From assembly GCA_037951105.1 (NCBI GenBank), contig JBAMJV010002956.1, positions 1 through 64,000 of the forward strand: a DNA stretch of 64,000 nucleotides, in the 5' to 3' direction. How positions within the stretch are numbered: position 1 is the stretch's first letter; each line of letters opens with the position of its first letter. The DNA is from Echinarachnius parma. Its lineage: Eukaryota > Echinodermata > Echinoidea > Clypeasteroida > Echinarachniidae. Both the position numbers and the translations under genes were made by a program. Positions 35,346-46,566 of the stretch are shown here, one piece after another. Under the pieces are notes generated by a model. It saw nothing but the letters and a program-made list of their open reading frames with translations, did not search any database and had not been told where the DNA came from.

Positions 35346-37439
35346 TGTTATTCTGATTTGCTCGTATTTGATTTTGCATTTCTATACCAAATGGGTGTAC
35401 ATCAATCGGCAGGTTAAGCCAGTGCATTATAGTATGCGGTCTATATTAATTATGCTGTATTTGTGCCATTCCCCCCCAAGCCCCATGCAATGTGTATCAT
35501 GAATGAATGGATGGATGGGTGTCAATAATGGCACAGCCACCAAGCCATATAATGTGCATTGAGTGGGGACAAAGGGGGGAAACCAACTTTGATTGTCTGC
35601 TGGGAGCCCAATGGTGCTAGTCTATCATGTGCAGACCCCTTTGGGCAATTGGTCTTTGTTGTTGTCCTACAAATTGAGATTCTGTTGGGGAAACCTCTCC
35701 TAAAATTTGTAAAAATAGTTCAAGAATTTACTTCCACTTTTACATGTCTGTTTGGGGCATGAGTGCTCTAGTTGAATTAGATCTTATAATTTATGACTGA
35801 AAAAATTTCCAAATGTTAATTTCATTTCAGGAATCACATGCATCATGCATGGCAGATAATAATTTGTCTCATTTGGAAGGGAAGTTATTTTAGGACTGAA
35901 TTATACACCATGTCCCCCTTCTTTTTTTCATTTGATAGATCAGAAGAAATTTTCTTCTAATTTAGCTGAACTATTAGGTAGTGTAATTTGATGTTTATTC
36001 TCAGTTGAAGTAGATAACACAATTCACAAATTATACATTTTTCAAATTTGTTTGATTTCCTTGCGTGTACTACTCTCCAAAATAAGTCACGTGCAAAGCT
36101 GTCAAATAAGGGCATTCGTGGGTCTGTTTTTGAGACTAATATGAAGCCAGAGTGGAATTCCACCCATGTGTTGACTGAGCTGCTTGTGGTTTCAAGTCCT
36201 AAACCCCCTATGTGCATATCACATTGACCAGTCCAGTCAATCAATAGTGCGTTTACACACATGTAGGTAGGTCTCACAACACAGTCTATACCATGTGGTT
36301 TATCTACATTGTATGCCATGGTCTATAGAATCATAGACCTACCAGTGGGCTGTTATTTTGGTCTATATTGTATAGTCTATACTACTACTAGCTTGCTTTG
36401 TAGCACATGTGTTTGGCTTTTTAAATACACTTGTGGGGTCATACATTACACCCCTTTTGTGGAGACTCCCTGTGCTGTACCCACCAGACTGGTAGACAGG
36501 GGGGTAACTTTTCCCCCCATTCAACATATTGTACTTCTAATGATTCACACACTCCTACTCCTAGCTGCATAACACAAGTTGTGGTGTCTAGCGTATGACA
36601 CTTGCATGCTGCACGTGTGTTGGCTTTCAACTGCGGTGGTGTTAGTGGGGTAATGAATTGCCCCCCTTTGCATAGAGACTCCTTGCATTGTACTCACCTG
36701 ACCTGTAGACAGGGGCAACTTTGCCCCCCACCACTCTAAGTGACTGTTCTTACTTATTCATTGTACTCTTTGCTCCAAAACACTTGTGGATTGCTGCTAA
36801 TATATAATCGAGGTGGTCAAGATTTTCGGGGAGCGCGATTTCTTCGTTCATTAGCTGTTATCTCTGACTGCTTTACCCCATTTTCTGAGGAAACATTGGA
36901 TTATATTTATATACTTTGGAATATTTCATTACATGTCATTGCCCTTTCGAGAATTAAACTGGATTTGTACATTGTTGAAAGACTGGAAAGCCATTTAGCG
37001 TGAACAAGTGGTATTATTAAAGTTTTGTGTGGACTGGATATTTTTAGCTTCTCTGGAAAAAAAAAAAGGCAATCGGACTCAAAGGTTGGACAAGATGACT
37101 ATGCACTCAGTCTAAAACTCCTTGTACCCTCCTGCATGATACATCGCTACACTGGTAAGCCTAAACAATACATTGTATGTTATACTCTGGTGTAAAATTA
37201 TACAAGAACTTTTGGCAAGTGAGCCCCTGAAAAAATGTGAAAAGCCCTGTATAATTTTGTAGAGTTCAAAGTTAAGCAAAGAAATCACAGTGATATTTCC
37301 ATGCAAGCTTGAAAAGCCCACAAATTAGATTGTTATTACTTCCATGTTGTCTACATTGTTTTCACCTAAATTGCCTAGAAATTATTGTTTGTAATATAAA
37401 GATGCAAATGTATAATGAATTTTTTATTTACATGCTTGT
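35346..37439. other. Unassigned sequence
   Basis: No exon or clear repeat. Several open frames of 60-120 codons occur (for example 35,957-36,319 on the minus strand), but none shows a recognisable domain or codon bias. A short repeat with GGTAGACAGGGG occurs at about 36,488 and in similar form near 36,705. Confidence 0.45.
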
Positions 37440-38006
37440 TTAAAGGGGTATTCCGGGCCTGATAAAATCATTCGTTATTTGGATAAACAGAACAAGAGGA
37501 ATAATTGGTGAAAATTTGATCAAAATCGGACAAGAAACACGGGAGTTATACCTATTTGAACATCATGTAGTAATGTGCGATCGTTTCAAAATTGCCGCCA
37601 TATGCAACATCATTCACGAGCAACTCGCCATGGATTAAGTACATGAAAATACACTTATTTCTCATTTTCGTTGCTAAAAAATAATTTTCTCTGCTTGTTT
37701 TCACGAATTCATAGAAGAATATCGATGGGGCAACCTCATTGGAATTTGTAAGCTCATAAATTTGCTTTGTTATGAAGAAAATTTAAATTTTGTAAAATTT
37801 CCATGTAGAAGTCAAAATGGCTGCAGCTCGCAAGTGACGTCACGATCGATAGCAATTTCGAACGATACTAAAAATTGGAGCAAAGTGCATCCTGTCATAA
37901 CTTTTTTATTACTCTACCGTTTTGGCTCAGATTTTCGATCATGATTCTTCATATTCACCTCATTTTATAGCAAACATCACACTTCTGGGGTGGAATTCCC
38001 CTTTAA
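37440..38006. mobile_element. T2-like MITE family B, copy 2
   Basis: A 567-bp element with TTAA flanks and the same ends as copy 1, which lies 5 kb upstream. The small number of differences between them implies fairly recent spread of this family. Confidence 0.9.
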
Positions 38007-38443
38007 GTTATTTTATTTCAGTAATTTTTGGTAAATTATGATGCTTACATGTATATTATGGATTTTACAGTATGTAAATGAAATGATTTTGTCTACAGGC
38101 TTTCTATGTCAAATCATCAATGCACTCTTATGTACATGGTACATACATGTAAAGGTGACCATACAAATGACCCCCCAAAAAACAAATTTAGTACCTGTAT
38201 CTATATAGCCATTTGCCTTCAAACTATTGATCCAAAATTAGCACACATGACAAAAGACTAGGCTTCTTTGCCCAGCAAGCAGTGTGGTAGTGTGAATATT
38301 GCAGCCCTGGAGGAACTCTGATTACATAATCACCTGTTGTACTCTACTCATCGTTTGTGAGGGATGTTTGCGAGGTCTTCTTATGCCATGTGGGTATAAT
38401 GACCTGTATTGCCACATGTGTTCCCCACCCACCCACTCACAGA

Positions 38444-38982
38444 ACAGTCAAACCTGTCTTAGCATCCACCTGTCTAGCAGCCAAACTGCCTGCATGTATA
38501 GAGTGGTGAAGTGTGATGTCATCTATGACGTCATAAACACCTATTTTTAGAATGTTCAAATTTGAAAAAATTAATGTCTAAATACTGAAAATCAATTGAA
38601 TATGTTAAGTACTGGCTGAGATATGCCCATCCAAATTATTTTTTTGTCCAATAGGCAATCAGTGTTATTGCACTGGTTCATAACTTTATGAACCAGCGCA
38701 CTATAACACTGATTGCCCATTGAAGTAAAATTAATTTGGATGGGCATATCTCAGACATTATTTTTCATGCTCTTTCTGGAAATGAAGTTCAAATTTGAAA
38801 ATTCTAAAAAAAGATTTGTATGACGTCATGGCTTCTGTACTCTACATGTATAGTTGCCACCAAAAGTGATTCCCTGCTGTTATTGAATCTGTCTAAAAAA
38901 TAATAGAGGTCACCTGTCTAAAGTGGCCTCTTTTCTTATTTTCTCTTAGGTGTTCAACTATACACAAGAAGTTTGACTGTAT
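38444..38982. mobile_element. CAAACCTGT-family MITE split by a foldback element
   Basis: The left part (38,444-38,498) begins ACAGTCAAACCTGTCTTAGC. The right part (38,851-38,982) ends AGTTTGACTGTA. Together they match complete copies such as 48,957-49,137. The break contains a 346-bp foldback element. Confidence 0.75.
38499..38844. mobile_element. 346-bp foldback element nested in a MITE
   Basis: Its ends TAGAGTGGTGAAG and CTTCTGTACTCTA are imperfect inverted repeats, flanked by CATGTA on both sides (38,493-38,498 and 38,845-38,850). The centre is a long hairpin. GATATGCCCATCCAAATTA near 38,621 pairs with its complement near 38,735, and the apex is TTCATAACTTTATGAA. CGTCAT motifs lie near both ends. 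Confidence 0.7.
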
Positions 38983-40296
38983 TTTCACCCCAGGAAACTA
39001 CATTGCAGCCTCCTGTCTATAGAGGCCTGCTACCTAAAGTGGTTATCTTTTTCTGTCTCTCTTGGTTGGCACATGATGCCTTGCTCACTTTTTTAGAAGA
39101 GAATGCCAAAGTGTTCTGGTTAGAGTTGAATTGATAGGAGTGAAAAATAAACAAACATACTGTCACTGTATGGGGCTTAGGGCCCCCAAAATGCCAAAAA
39201 GAGCCCCCTGAAAATCATAAAAAAAGTTCAATGCAAATCAAATTTTAGAGTAGTACATGTATTTTTATGCAGACAAGCTTTCAAAGTACCAACCCCCCCC
39301 CCCCCCCCCCGAAAAATGCATTACAATTTTTTTTCCCTGATTGATAGTAAGGATACATCATTCATCCGAGGTCTGACATAGACTTCCACTTCCCTGCATG
39401 GTTCTACATAGCGAAAATGGGTCACTGTGGCCTACATGTACATGTTGAAGCTTTAGAAATATGATATCTTTGGTGTCAAGAGATATGTCAATGAAAAAAC
39501 TGACAAATTTGTTCAATATTTAGTTCATTATGATTTAATTTTATTAAAAATCAGAATAATAATGTGCAATTAGTGTGTAGCTCCAGGAAAGAATAATATA
39601 TGGTTAAGTTTGAGTATTAATTTTATTATGACTAAAATGCACTTCCAATTCCATTTAATAAAAAGCACATATCGTTTCCATCAAGCCATTCAAACATAAA
39701 ACAGAATAATAATATTAACATCAAGAACGAAACAAAACAAAAATGGACTTGACTACAATGGGAAATAACAGGGCTAACTAGTTATTTGGAAAAAATTATG
39801 TTTTCTCACAATAATTAAATGTAAAATAAATTAATGTTACATACATGTTCTTACATGTACATGTACGTTCATCGGTATACATATTAGCGTTCAAGATTTT
39901 ACGTCTTACGAAGCCATCCAATGTCATTTGCTAATAAGTTCAAGAGGGCAATTAGACTACAACTGTAAACTGTATCATACATTTTTCTTCTAGGTAGACT
40001 TCTTAATTAAATCTGCAACCCTTGCCCATTTCATTTCCGTGAAAGATGTCCAGCAAAAAGTAGAAAAACCCAAATTTTGCTTTTGATTTGATTATGTAGT
40101 CGTAGGCAACTTTTAGAGCTTGCTTGCATAGAAATAACACTCGTAAGTCTAACATGTTTTGTACGTTGAGCTTTATAATGATGCATTATGGGATTCTTCT
40201 GATGGTAGTTTAGATTTGTAAATCGGGTACGCGATGCCATCTTAAATGCGAATGCCGTGCCACATGGTGCGAAATACACACTGGCCCATTGTTCCA
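38983..40296. other. Unassigned sequence
   Basis: It begins with a fragment of the CAAACCTGT family (about 39,003-39,050). A C-run of about 17 lies at 39,294-39,310. No exon is recognised. Confidence 0.45.
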
Positions 40297-40515
40297 TGAT
40301 GACATAAATGGTACCCTGGGGTACCAAATGAAAATCCGCCATTTTGTTTAATTATTTATTTATTTTTCAGGGCTGTACACTGGGGTACCAAAGAGTATGA
40401 AATTGTTTTTGTTATGCTTTATTAACGTTCAAAAATCTCTCTTTTCGGCCGTGGCAGCGTGCATACAAGCGCTGCATACACAACGCAGGATACCGGGGTA
40501 CTGCGCGTGTCATCA
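40297..40515. mobile_element. MITE with TGATGACA/TGTCATCA termini, copy 2
   Basis: A 219-bp relative of 1,938-2,144 in inverse orientation. It shares the GGTACC motifs, the GAAAATCCGCCATTTTGTTT stretch (complement in copy 1) and both 8-bp ends. Confidence 0.75.
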
Positions 40516-40834
40516 CATGTATGTAGTGTGCACAAACTAGAGTAGTTATCATGTTTTGACAGATTCTACAAATCACCATGCGTTGCAGTCTTTAGTCAAT
40601 CAGCAGGAGGTATTACTATTAGAAAATACTCCTTGGTCAACTGTGGACTATACTTATGTCACCCTGCTAGGTCAAGCCATGGTCAAGCATAATCCAAGCA
40701 TAAGAATGTTTGGCTAGTGGTCAGTAGACATACACCCAAAGTCATTCTGAACAGTAAAGGTTAGGAAATAGGGGAAGGGTGTAGAGGGGTGGGGGGGGGG
40801 GGCAGGAAGGGGGTATAGTTATTGCAACCACCTG

Positions 40835-41220
40835 TTAAAGGGATCTAGTAACTTTGTTGACATGTGCAAAAAGTGATGAATGGTTGATGCAATGTATATT
40901 ATTGTTATATCATATGTCCACAGGGTATTGTGTGAAAATTTCAAGTCAAATGGACATTGCATAGCCAAGTAATGAGCGAAAATGCAAAGTGATATTCAAT
41001 AACTCCCTGCACTCACTTTGTACACAGAAGAAAAACTCGCCCGGAGTTTTTCTTATCTGAATACTTCGATCGTACATATCTTTGTAACGAAAGGGAAATT
41101 TGAATAACCGAAACCTGTCCCATGATTTTATTGTTAATACGAATACAACAAGGTATGAGGGAACCGCTAGAATGAAAATTTTATTTTGAGGATTTGGACA
41201 ATGTTACTAAGTCCCTTTAA
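40835..41220. mobile_element. T2-like MITE family A, copy 3
   Basis: A 386-bp element with TTAA flanks and ends AGGGATCTAGTAACTTTGTT / AATGTTACTAAGTCCCT. It keeps the complete internal hairpin AGAAAAACTCG-CC-CGGAGTTTTTCT and is the best-preserved copy. Confidence 0.9.
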
Positions 41221-41254
41221 TATGGGTACTCAAACCCACCCATTAGATGTGGAT

Positions 41255-41542
41255 ACTTGCCCCTTCGTCTACACCCATTTGGTTTACATCCATTTGGTCC
41301 ACTACCAAAAACAATTCAGGGTTTTTTTAATGATTATAATTATGGCTTGGATACAGTGAAACAAAGTACATCTAGGGGCTCAGGGTGAATTCGCCCCTGA
41401 AATGCCAAAAGAGCCTCCAAAAGTCATAAAGAGAGCCCAGATAAATTTGGTAGAGTTCAATGCAAAATAAATTTTAGAGATGTAGACCAAAAGAGATGTA
41501 GACCAAAAGAGATGAAGACCAAACTGGTATAGACCAGTCAAC
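41255..41542. mobile_element. Foldback repeat with GGTCTAC arrays, copy 1
   Basis: The left side has repeated CGTCTACACCCATTTGGT-type text and the right side repeated GATGTAGACCAAAAGA units, so the ends are inverted arrays. The middle has AATTCAGGG and ATGATTATAATTATGG. The same arrangement occurs at 61,170-61,425. Confidence 0.65.
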
Positions 41543-42779
41543 CTGTAAACCATTCTTAAGGTCATGCTAAGGACACATCATGGACACTGCTGAACTGACC
41601 AGTTCTTGGGACAAGGTCACTTGGACTAAGATGGAAGACCTTGTTTGACCCTTTGACCCTAATGTCCTCTACAAATAGTCTCTGCTATGCAGACACTTTC
41701 ATAACAAATTGTGTGAAAATATTTTGACCTGTCCGTTGCTTGATGGCCACCTGTCTATAACAGCCAACCTGCCTATAGTGGCCCCCAAAAGTGACCCCCT
41801 ACAGAAAATATATTGATATGAAACCTGAATTGAGGTCACCTGTCTAAGATAGTGGCCACTATTATTGTTTCCCTAGGCCTAATATGGTCACAGGTTTGAC
41901 TGAATATTGACCTGCTGATTGCATGGTAACTGATAACCCTTGGAACTATAAAATGATAATAGATCAAACAATTTTAATCTTACAGTAAGGACAATTTTGT
42001 TCTATCTATTATCATTTTACAGTTCATTTTTTGTTATTTCACAAAGTAGGTAAATCAAAGTTAGACAATGAAGAGTGTTTTTGTATATTTTCCATAATGA
42101 TTAATTTGCTTTATTCACCCATTTCAGTTATCCAGTGTTGTGTGGAATTTGTGGATGAAGTTCTGGGTTACACATATTTGTTTATGATCACCAATTTTGA
42201 TTTATACAGGCCTGTACTTTTGATTTCTGTTTCCTCTCTTTTCAAATCGTCCCCCACCACGATAAACCTTTGACCCACAATGTCTTTATAGCTGAACCAA
42301 TAGGAAGTTATTACTCTATAGCAAACTCTTTTCAGTGGTGATGATTTATTATTATTGCTATAAAATCATTCTGACTGACAATATTTTACTTTTGCTAGAA
42401 AAACAACATGTGTATGTATTGTGTACTGTAGAAATTGACGTAGATGTGCATGCAGCTACAGTACATTGTTTATCAACAATCTATGTATGTATAAATACTT
42501 GTTCTGTGTTTATGTCATATATTTCTGGTCAGTTTTGTCCATATTTATCAACAATCGAGTATCCTTAGACCTGAAACTATGTCATGATAAGGTAAAAGAT
42601 AAGGCTTAGAGCTTGAACTTGCGATAAAGAGAAAGAAAAGAAAGAAAGAAAAAACCCCACTCACACCTGTTGAATCTTATCTTTTACTGATAATTTCAGT
42701 ACCATTTGCCAACCTTTTAAAGATTGTCATGCGTGGGGTTGCTACATCGCAGTTTGCCGTTGTAAACTAGGTTACTTTT
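41543..42779. other. Unassigned sequence with one MITE
   Basis: A CAAACCTGT-family MITE copy lies at about 41,724-41,905. No exon is recognised in the rest. An AAAG-rich purine tract lies at 42,628-42,655. Confidence 0.5.
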
Positions 42780-42925
42780 TTATTATTATTATTTATTCGA
42801 CCAAAAAGCATAATACAGTGTAAAATACAACACAATTGCGACAAAAGAAAATAGTGAGAAGCAGTATGTGGGCCAGGGTTCACAAAAGTTTTTAAAACGC
42901 ACTGGTTCCAGAAGATGCAGCATTA
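42780..42925 (-). mobile_element. Possible LINE 3' end
   Basis: Read on the minus strand the stretch ends with TTTTTGGTCGAATAAATAAT followed by (AAT)n and A. This layout is typical of a CR1-like LINE 3' tail. No coding part is attached. Weakly supported. Confidence 0.3.
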
Positions 42926-43013
42926 CGGAACATAAATAACAATAATTTTATACGAAGATGGTTTTAAAATTATCTGTCAACGTCCAAATATAGCTAAATT
43001 ATCTTAAAGTCAT

Positions 43014-43189
43014 ACCTGTAAAGTGTCCAAATCCACGAAAATTACTTGGAGCTTCCTCGTTTCTCTTCTACCGTGTTGTTTAGCTTATGGTAAGAGAAGA
43101 ATAAAATAGGGTTTGATTATTTTCAAATGTCCCTTTAGTATGAAGATAATTATCATTGAAAATCATTATTTCTAAAGCGTTAATCAACG
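43014..43189. repeat. Dispersed repeat, copy 2 (pair with 6,455)
   Basis: About 176 bp in the same orientation as 6,455-6,631, with a few substitutions. The flanks are unrelated, so the unit is interspersed rather than part of a larger duplication. Confidence 0.8.
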
Positions 43190-43668
43190 CAATTGAAAAA
43201 AAGTACAATTGTCTTAGCTGAGAACGTCCACATGCAGCACCCGTGAGAACATTCCGGAGATTGAACTTTGAGCCGAGCGAGTTCAAATTCCATGAATTAT
43301 GTAATACGTGTGTAAAAATACATGGGTGCGAATATCTCAAACGGATCATTCATTACTGCGACAAAAGTATGGCAGACCATCAGTATTCGGTGATAAAATA
43401 TTAACTCAATATTCGTTTTTTTCACTAGGTAAACAGTGTTCGTTTTCTTTCAAACTTTCACAAATCTTTCAATTGTATTTTACAATGATATTGATATAGG
43501 ATTGAAGTCTCAAATGTCATTTTGTGCAATATCTGACACTTTACAGACCTCACTTTAACCACATTGAAATAGAGAATAAACTTTGTGCTCACTGTGTGAG
43601 TGTGTTTATTGCACCATGCGCAAGGTATTCGCAAGATGGCACCACAAATCTGATTCATGATTCTAACC

Positions 43669-44500
43669 ACCTTTGAGGCTCATTAACCCGTTCCCTTCAA
43701 GTTTGTGAAATCCCCATAGACTTTGTACACAAGCCACCCGGTTCCTGTAGTCAGGGGGTTAGTTAACTCAAGATTGACACTGCATGGTTAATAATACAAA
43801 TAGATAAAATAAAACTAAAGAGAGAGAGGGGAAGAGGGGAAAATGAAGATGGACAAGGGGAAATGGAGAGAGGAGGAAAGAGGTGGAGAATAAAGGAGAG
43901 AGGTGGAGAAACAAGGGGAGAGATGGAGAAAGAAAGAGAGAGATTTGATAAAGGAGGAGAGAAAGATGAAGGGGGAGAGAGATGAACAGAGAGAAGAGAG
44001 AAGGGGGTTGGCGAGACAAGATGAGGGGGCCTGTGAGGTTAAACGAGGGAGACGGGACAAAGTTCATTGTCACATTCTGCCATTCAACCACCTTTGAGGC
44101 TTATTAGCCCGTTCCCTTCAAGTTTGTGAAATCATAGACTTTGTGAAATCATAGACTTTGTACACAAGCCACCCGGTTCCCGTAGTCAAGGGGTTAGTTA
44201 ACTCCAGATTGACACTGCATTGTGAATAATACAAACTAAAGAGAGAGAGGGGAAGAGGGAAAAATGATAAAAAAAGGGGGAATGGAGAGAGGGGGAAAGA
44301 GGTGGAGAATAAAGTAGAGAGGTGGAGAAACAAGGGGAGATGATGAAATAAGGGGAGAGATGGAGAAAGAAAGAGAGAGATTTGATAAAGGAGGAGAGAA
44401 TGATGATGGAGGAGAGAGATGAACAAAGAGAAGAGAGAAGGGGTTTGGCGGAACGAGACGTTTTGTACACAAGTATTTGTAAATCAACGTCATGTTGTAT
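43669..44500. repeat. Tandem duplication, about 420-bp unit
   Basis: Copy 1 (about 43,669-44,087) and copy 2 (44,088-44,500) share ACCACCTTTGAGGC, a TTAACCC-family MITE, then a GA-rich tract with GGGGAGAGATGGAGAAAGAA. The embedded MITE copies (43,683-43,762 and 44,104-44,198) predate the duplication. Copy 2 has a small internal repeat of AAATCATAGACTTTGT. Confidence 0.85.
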
Positions 44501-44809
44501 TTGAGATATGATTCTAAAATACCATGTTATATATTGAATTGAAATTTAAAAATTATAATTCTGTAACTTTCACTTATCAAACGATCGGCATATATTAAAG
44601 GCAAGGAAGTGCTACTATGGGTGTTTGTTTATTCCTAATTTAATTCAGGGAAGTGTCTACGTACAAGCAGTAATAATTATCCGCAGCTCAAACCTCGAAA
44701 ACCGGCATAATTTATGATACGCAAGGGAAGATAAAAGAGAAACCTGAAAATTACGTAGCAAAACTACCTCATGGAAATCTGCATGTACGTCATTCTCTAA
44801 ATGCGTTCA

Positions 44810-45015
44810 TTTGAAGGATGGAATTTTAAAAGTCTTTTATTACATGTGCAGTCATTTCTCTCTCTCTCTATCTCTCTCTTCAAAAATTGTTTCTAGAATA
44901 TATCATGTTGGTTTTCAATGGAAAAGGATGGAATTTTTAAAAGTATTTTATTACATGTGCAGTCATTTCTCTCCGCCTCTCTCTCTCTCTCTCTGTCTTC
45001 AAGAAATGTATCTAG
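44810..45015. repeat. Tandem duplication, 112-bp unit
   Basis: AAGGATGGAATTTTAAAAGT, ATTACATGTGCAGTCATTTC and a (CT)n tract occur in both 44,814-44,925 and 44,926-45,015. Confidence 0.85.
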
Positions 45016-45226
45016 AATGTATGGTGATGTTTTTTCAGTGCAATTAAATGTTGAAAACATGTTTGTGAACATATACTCTTTCTTGTTTTACCTCTCCCCT
45101 TTTCTAACAATCACAAAACATATTTGTTTTCAATATATTGAAAATGTACTGTTACAAAAACATTCTCCCTTTCTGTCTCTCGTTTATCAGAATCTTTGTT
45201 CGACCTTGTTTTACCAAGGTTGCCCT

Positions 45227-45430
45227 CCCCCTATGCCCCCCCCCCCCCCCCCCCCCCCCGGCAACTTAAATTTATCTTCCATAGAATGCAGTTCCTTTAA
45301 TGAAAATCTCATCTAGAAGTACATAAGAGGGCAAGTAAATTGTCCGTTTGGGCAAGGAAAATTTGAACATTTACGATTTTACTTGCCCGAACGGGCCAGT
45401 AGAGACAAAATTAGTGTGGAGTCTTGCTCT
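45227..45430. repeat. Dispersed GGGCAAGT/ACTTGCCC repeat, copy 1
   Basis: About 200 bp following a C-run, with ATCTAGAAGTA, AGAGGGCAAGTAAATTGTCC and ATTTTACTTGCCCGAACGGG. It matches 56,738-56,925 in order and orientation. Smaller relatives occur at 50,655-50,735 and 63,170-63,200. Confidence 0.7.
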
Positions 45431-46396
45431 AGTATTTTTAGTTGAATACATTTTCTCGTTCATCTTTCTCTGTGCCTCCAGAAGAGAAGAGTAGAGTAGA
45501 GAAGAGTAGCTGTAAATTATTTGTTAGCACTGGTTTATAGTAATAAGGCTTAGTAGTAGTAGGAATATGTAGGCGTTATTCACCGTCTCTCTAGGTCTCT
45601 CTCTCACTCCCTTCCTCTTTTCCCCACCGTCTCTTTCTCTGTACTCCGGACTCTCTTACGAGCAGCGCATTATGTTTGTATTCATAGGAGGAGTAGTAGT
45701 AGTAGTAGTAGGAAGAATCTGTGGGCGTACGTGCAGTGCGAGACCATATATTACCACATGCCCGAGTAGCGTCTAGTCAAAACACTGTCTGGCTGTTCAG
45801 CTGATTGCGCTGCATGCTAGCTCATATACTCTAAGCGTTTGCTGTATCACCAGTCAACCACTACCGCTCTCCTCTCGTACTCTTGCCAACTCAACTCGAC
45901 TTGGTCTGGGTCTTGTCAATTTTTATCATTGACTGTGTTTCATATGATTTCCATCTCTTAGTTTTCATGACGTATCTTCTCACAGCTTTATCTCATAGTT
46001 CGTGTCTCGCGTTCTACTCTCACATTCGTCAGAGATATTGGTTACTCGCGTTTGGAACGACATGCAGGACTTTTGTTTCTCATTATACAAGGTTGTTGTG
46101 GGAAGAATCTCTCACGTTGTAAGATACAAGTATGTGCCACATCTTCACTTTCAACCACAAGCATCAAGTTCACATTTTTAAGGACAATGCTTGGACAGAA
46201 ATTACTGACTAAATAAAATCACAAACGAGTTACTTGTTAATCAATAAGTTTGAAGACCAGCAAATGCATGTCTGGTTTTTCTTAGACTCAAAACTTCTTC
46301 TTGTGAACTTTCTGTGAGTAGAGGTTGTTGACTGAGGCATAAGTGACAAGTGTGCTTGTTGAACTTTGAAGAGCTCTTTGATTTGTGAGGGTAAGG
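45431..46396. other. Candidate 5' flank and leader of the acidic exon
   Basis: This stretch is somewhat richer in CG and has AGT/CTCT simple sequence. It ends in the presumed 5' leader of the exon at 46,397. An in-frame stop (TGA, 46,379-46,381) precedes the ATG. No TATA box or transcription start can be chosen with confidence. Confidence 0.3.
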
Positions 46397-46566
46397 ATGA
46401 AGCGTAGGGCCTCATCATGTGGGGAGGAGGAGGAGGATGGTGATGCCAGTGACGGTTCGTACAAGAATCACATTTTCATTGAAGACATATCGTCGGCGGA
46501 AGAGTCCGATTGCGACGAGCAAGAGTTCTCCTCCGAGAATTACGACTCGGAAGACGATGACGATCG
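46397..46566 (+). CDS. Candidate first coding exon, acidic Ser/Asp/Glu-rich
   Basis: The exon opens at ATG 46,397, the first ATG after an in-frame stop. It runs 56 full codons plus two bases to a strong donor (CG|GTAAGT at 46,567). The product is basic for three residues (MKRR) and then strongly acidic and serine-rich, with EEEED near the start and EDDDD at the end. Its codons are much more GC-rich and balanced than the flanks, which favours real coding. The phase 2 end fits the UTX exon at 52,013, whose single leading G would complete an Arg codon. The acidic sequence does not resemble the vertebrate UTX N-terminus. It may be an alternative first exon of UTX or belong to another gene. Confidence 0.5.

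Noticed and set aside
35957..36319. 120-codon minus-strand open frame
   Set aside because: No domain, an AT-rich tail and low-complexity ends. No neighbouring exon supports it.
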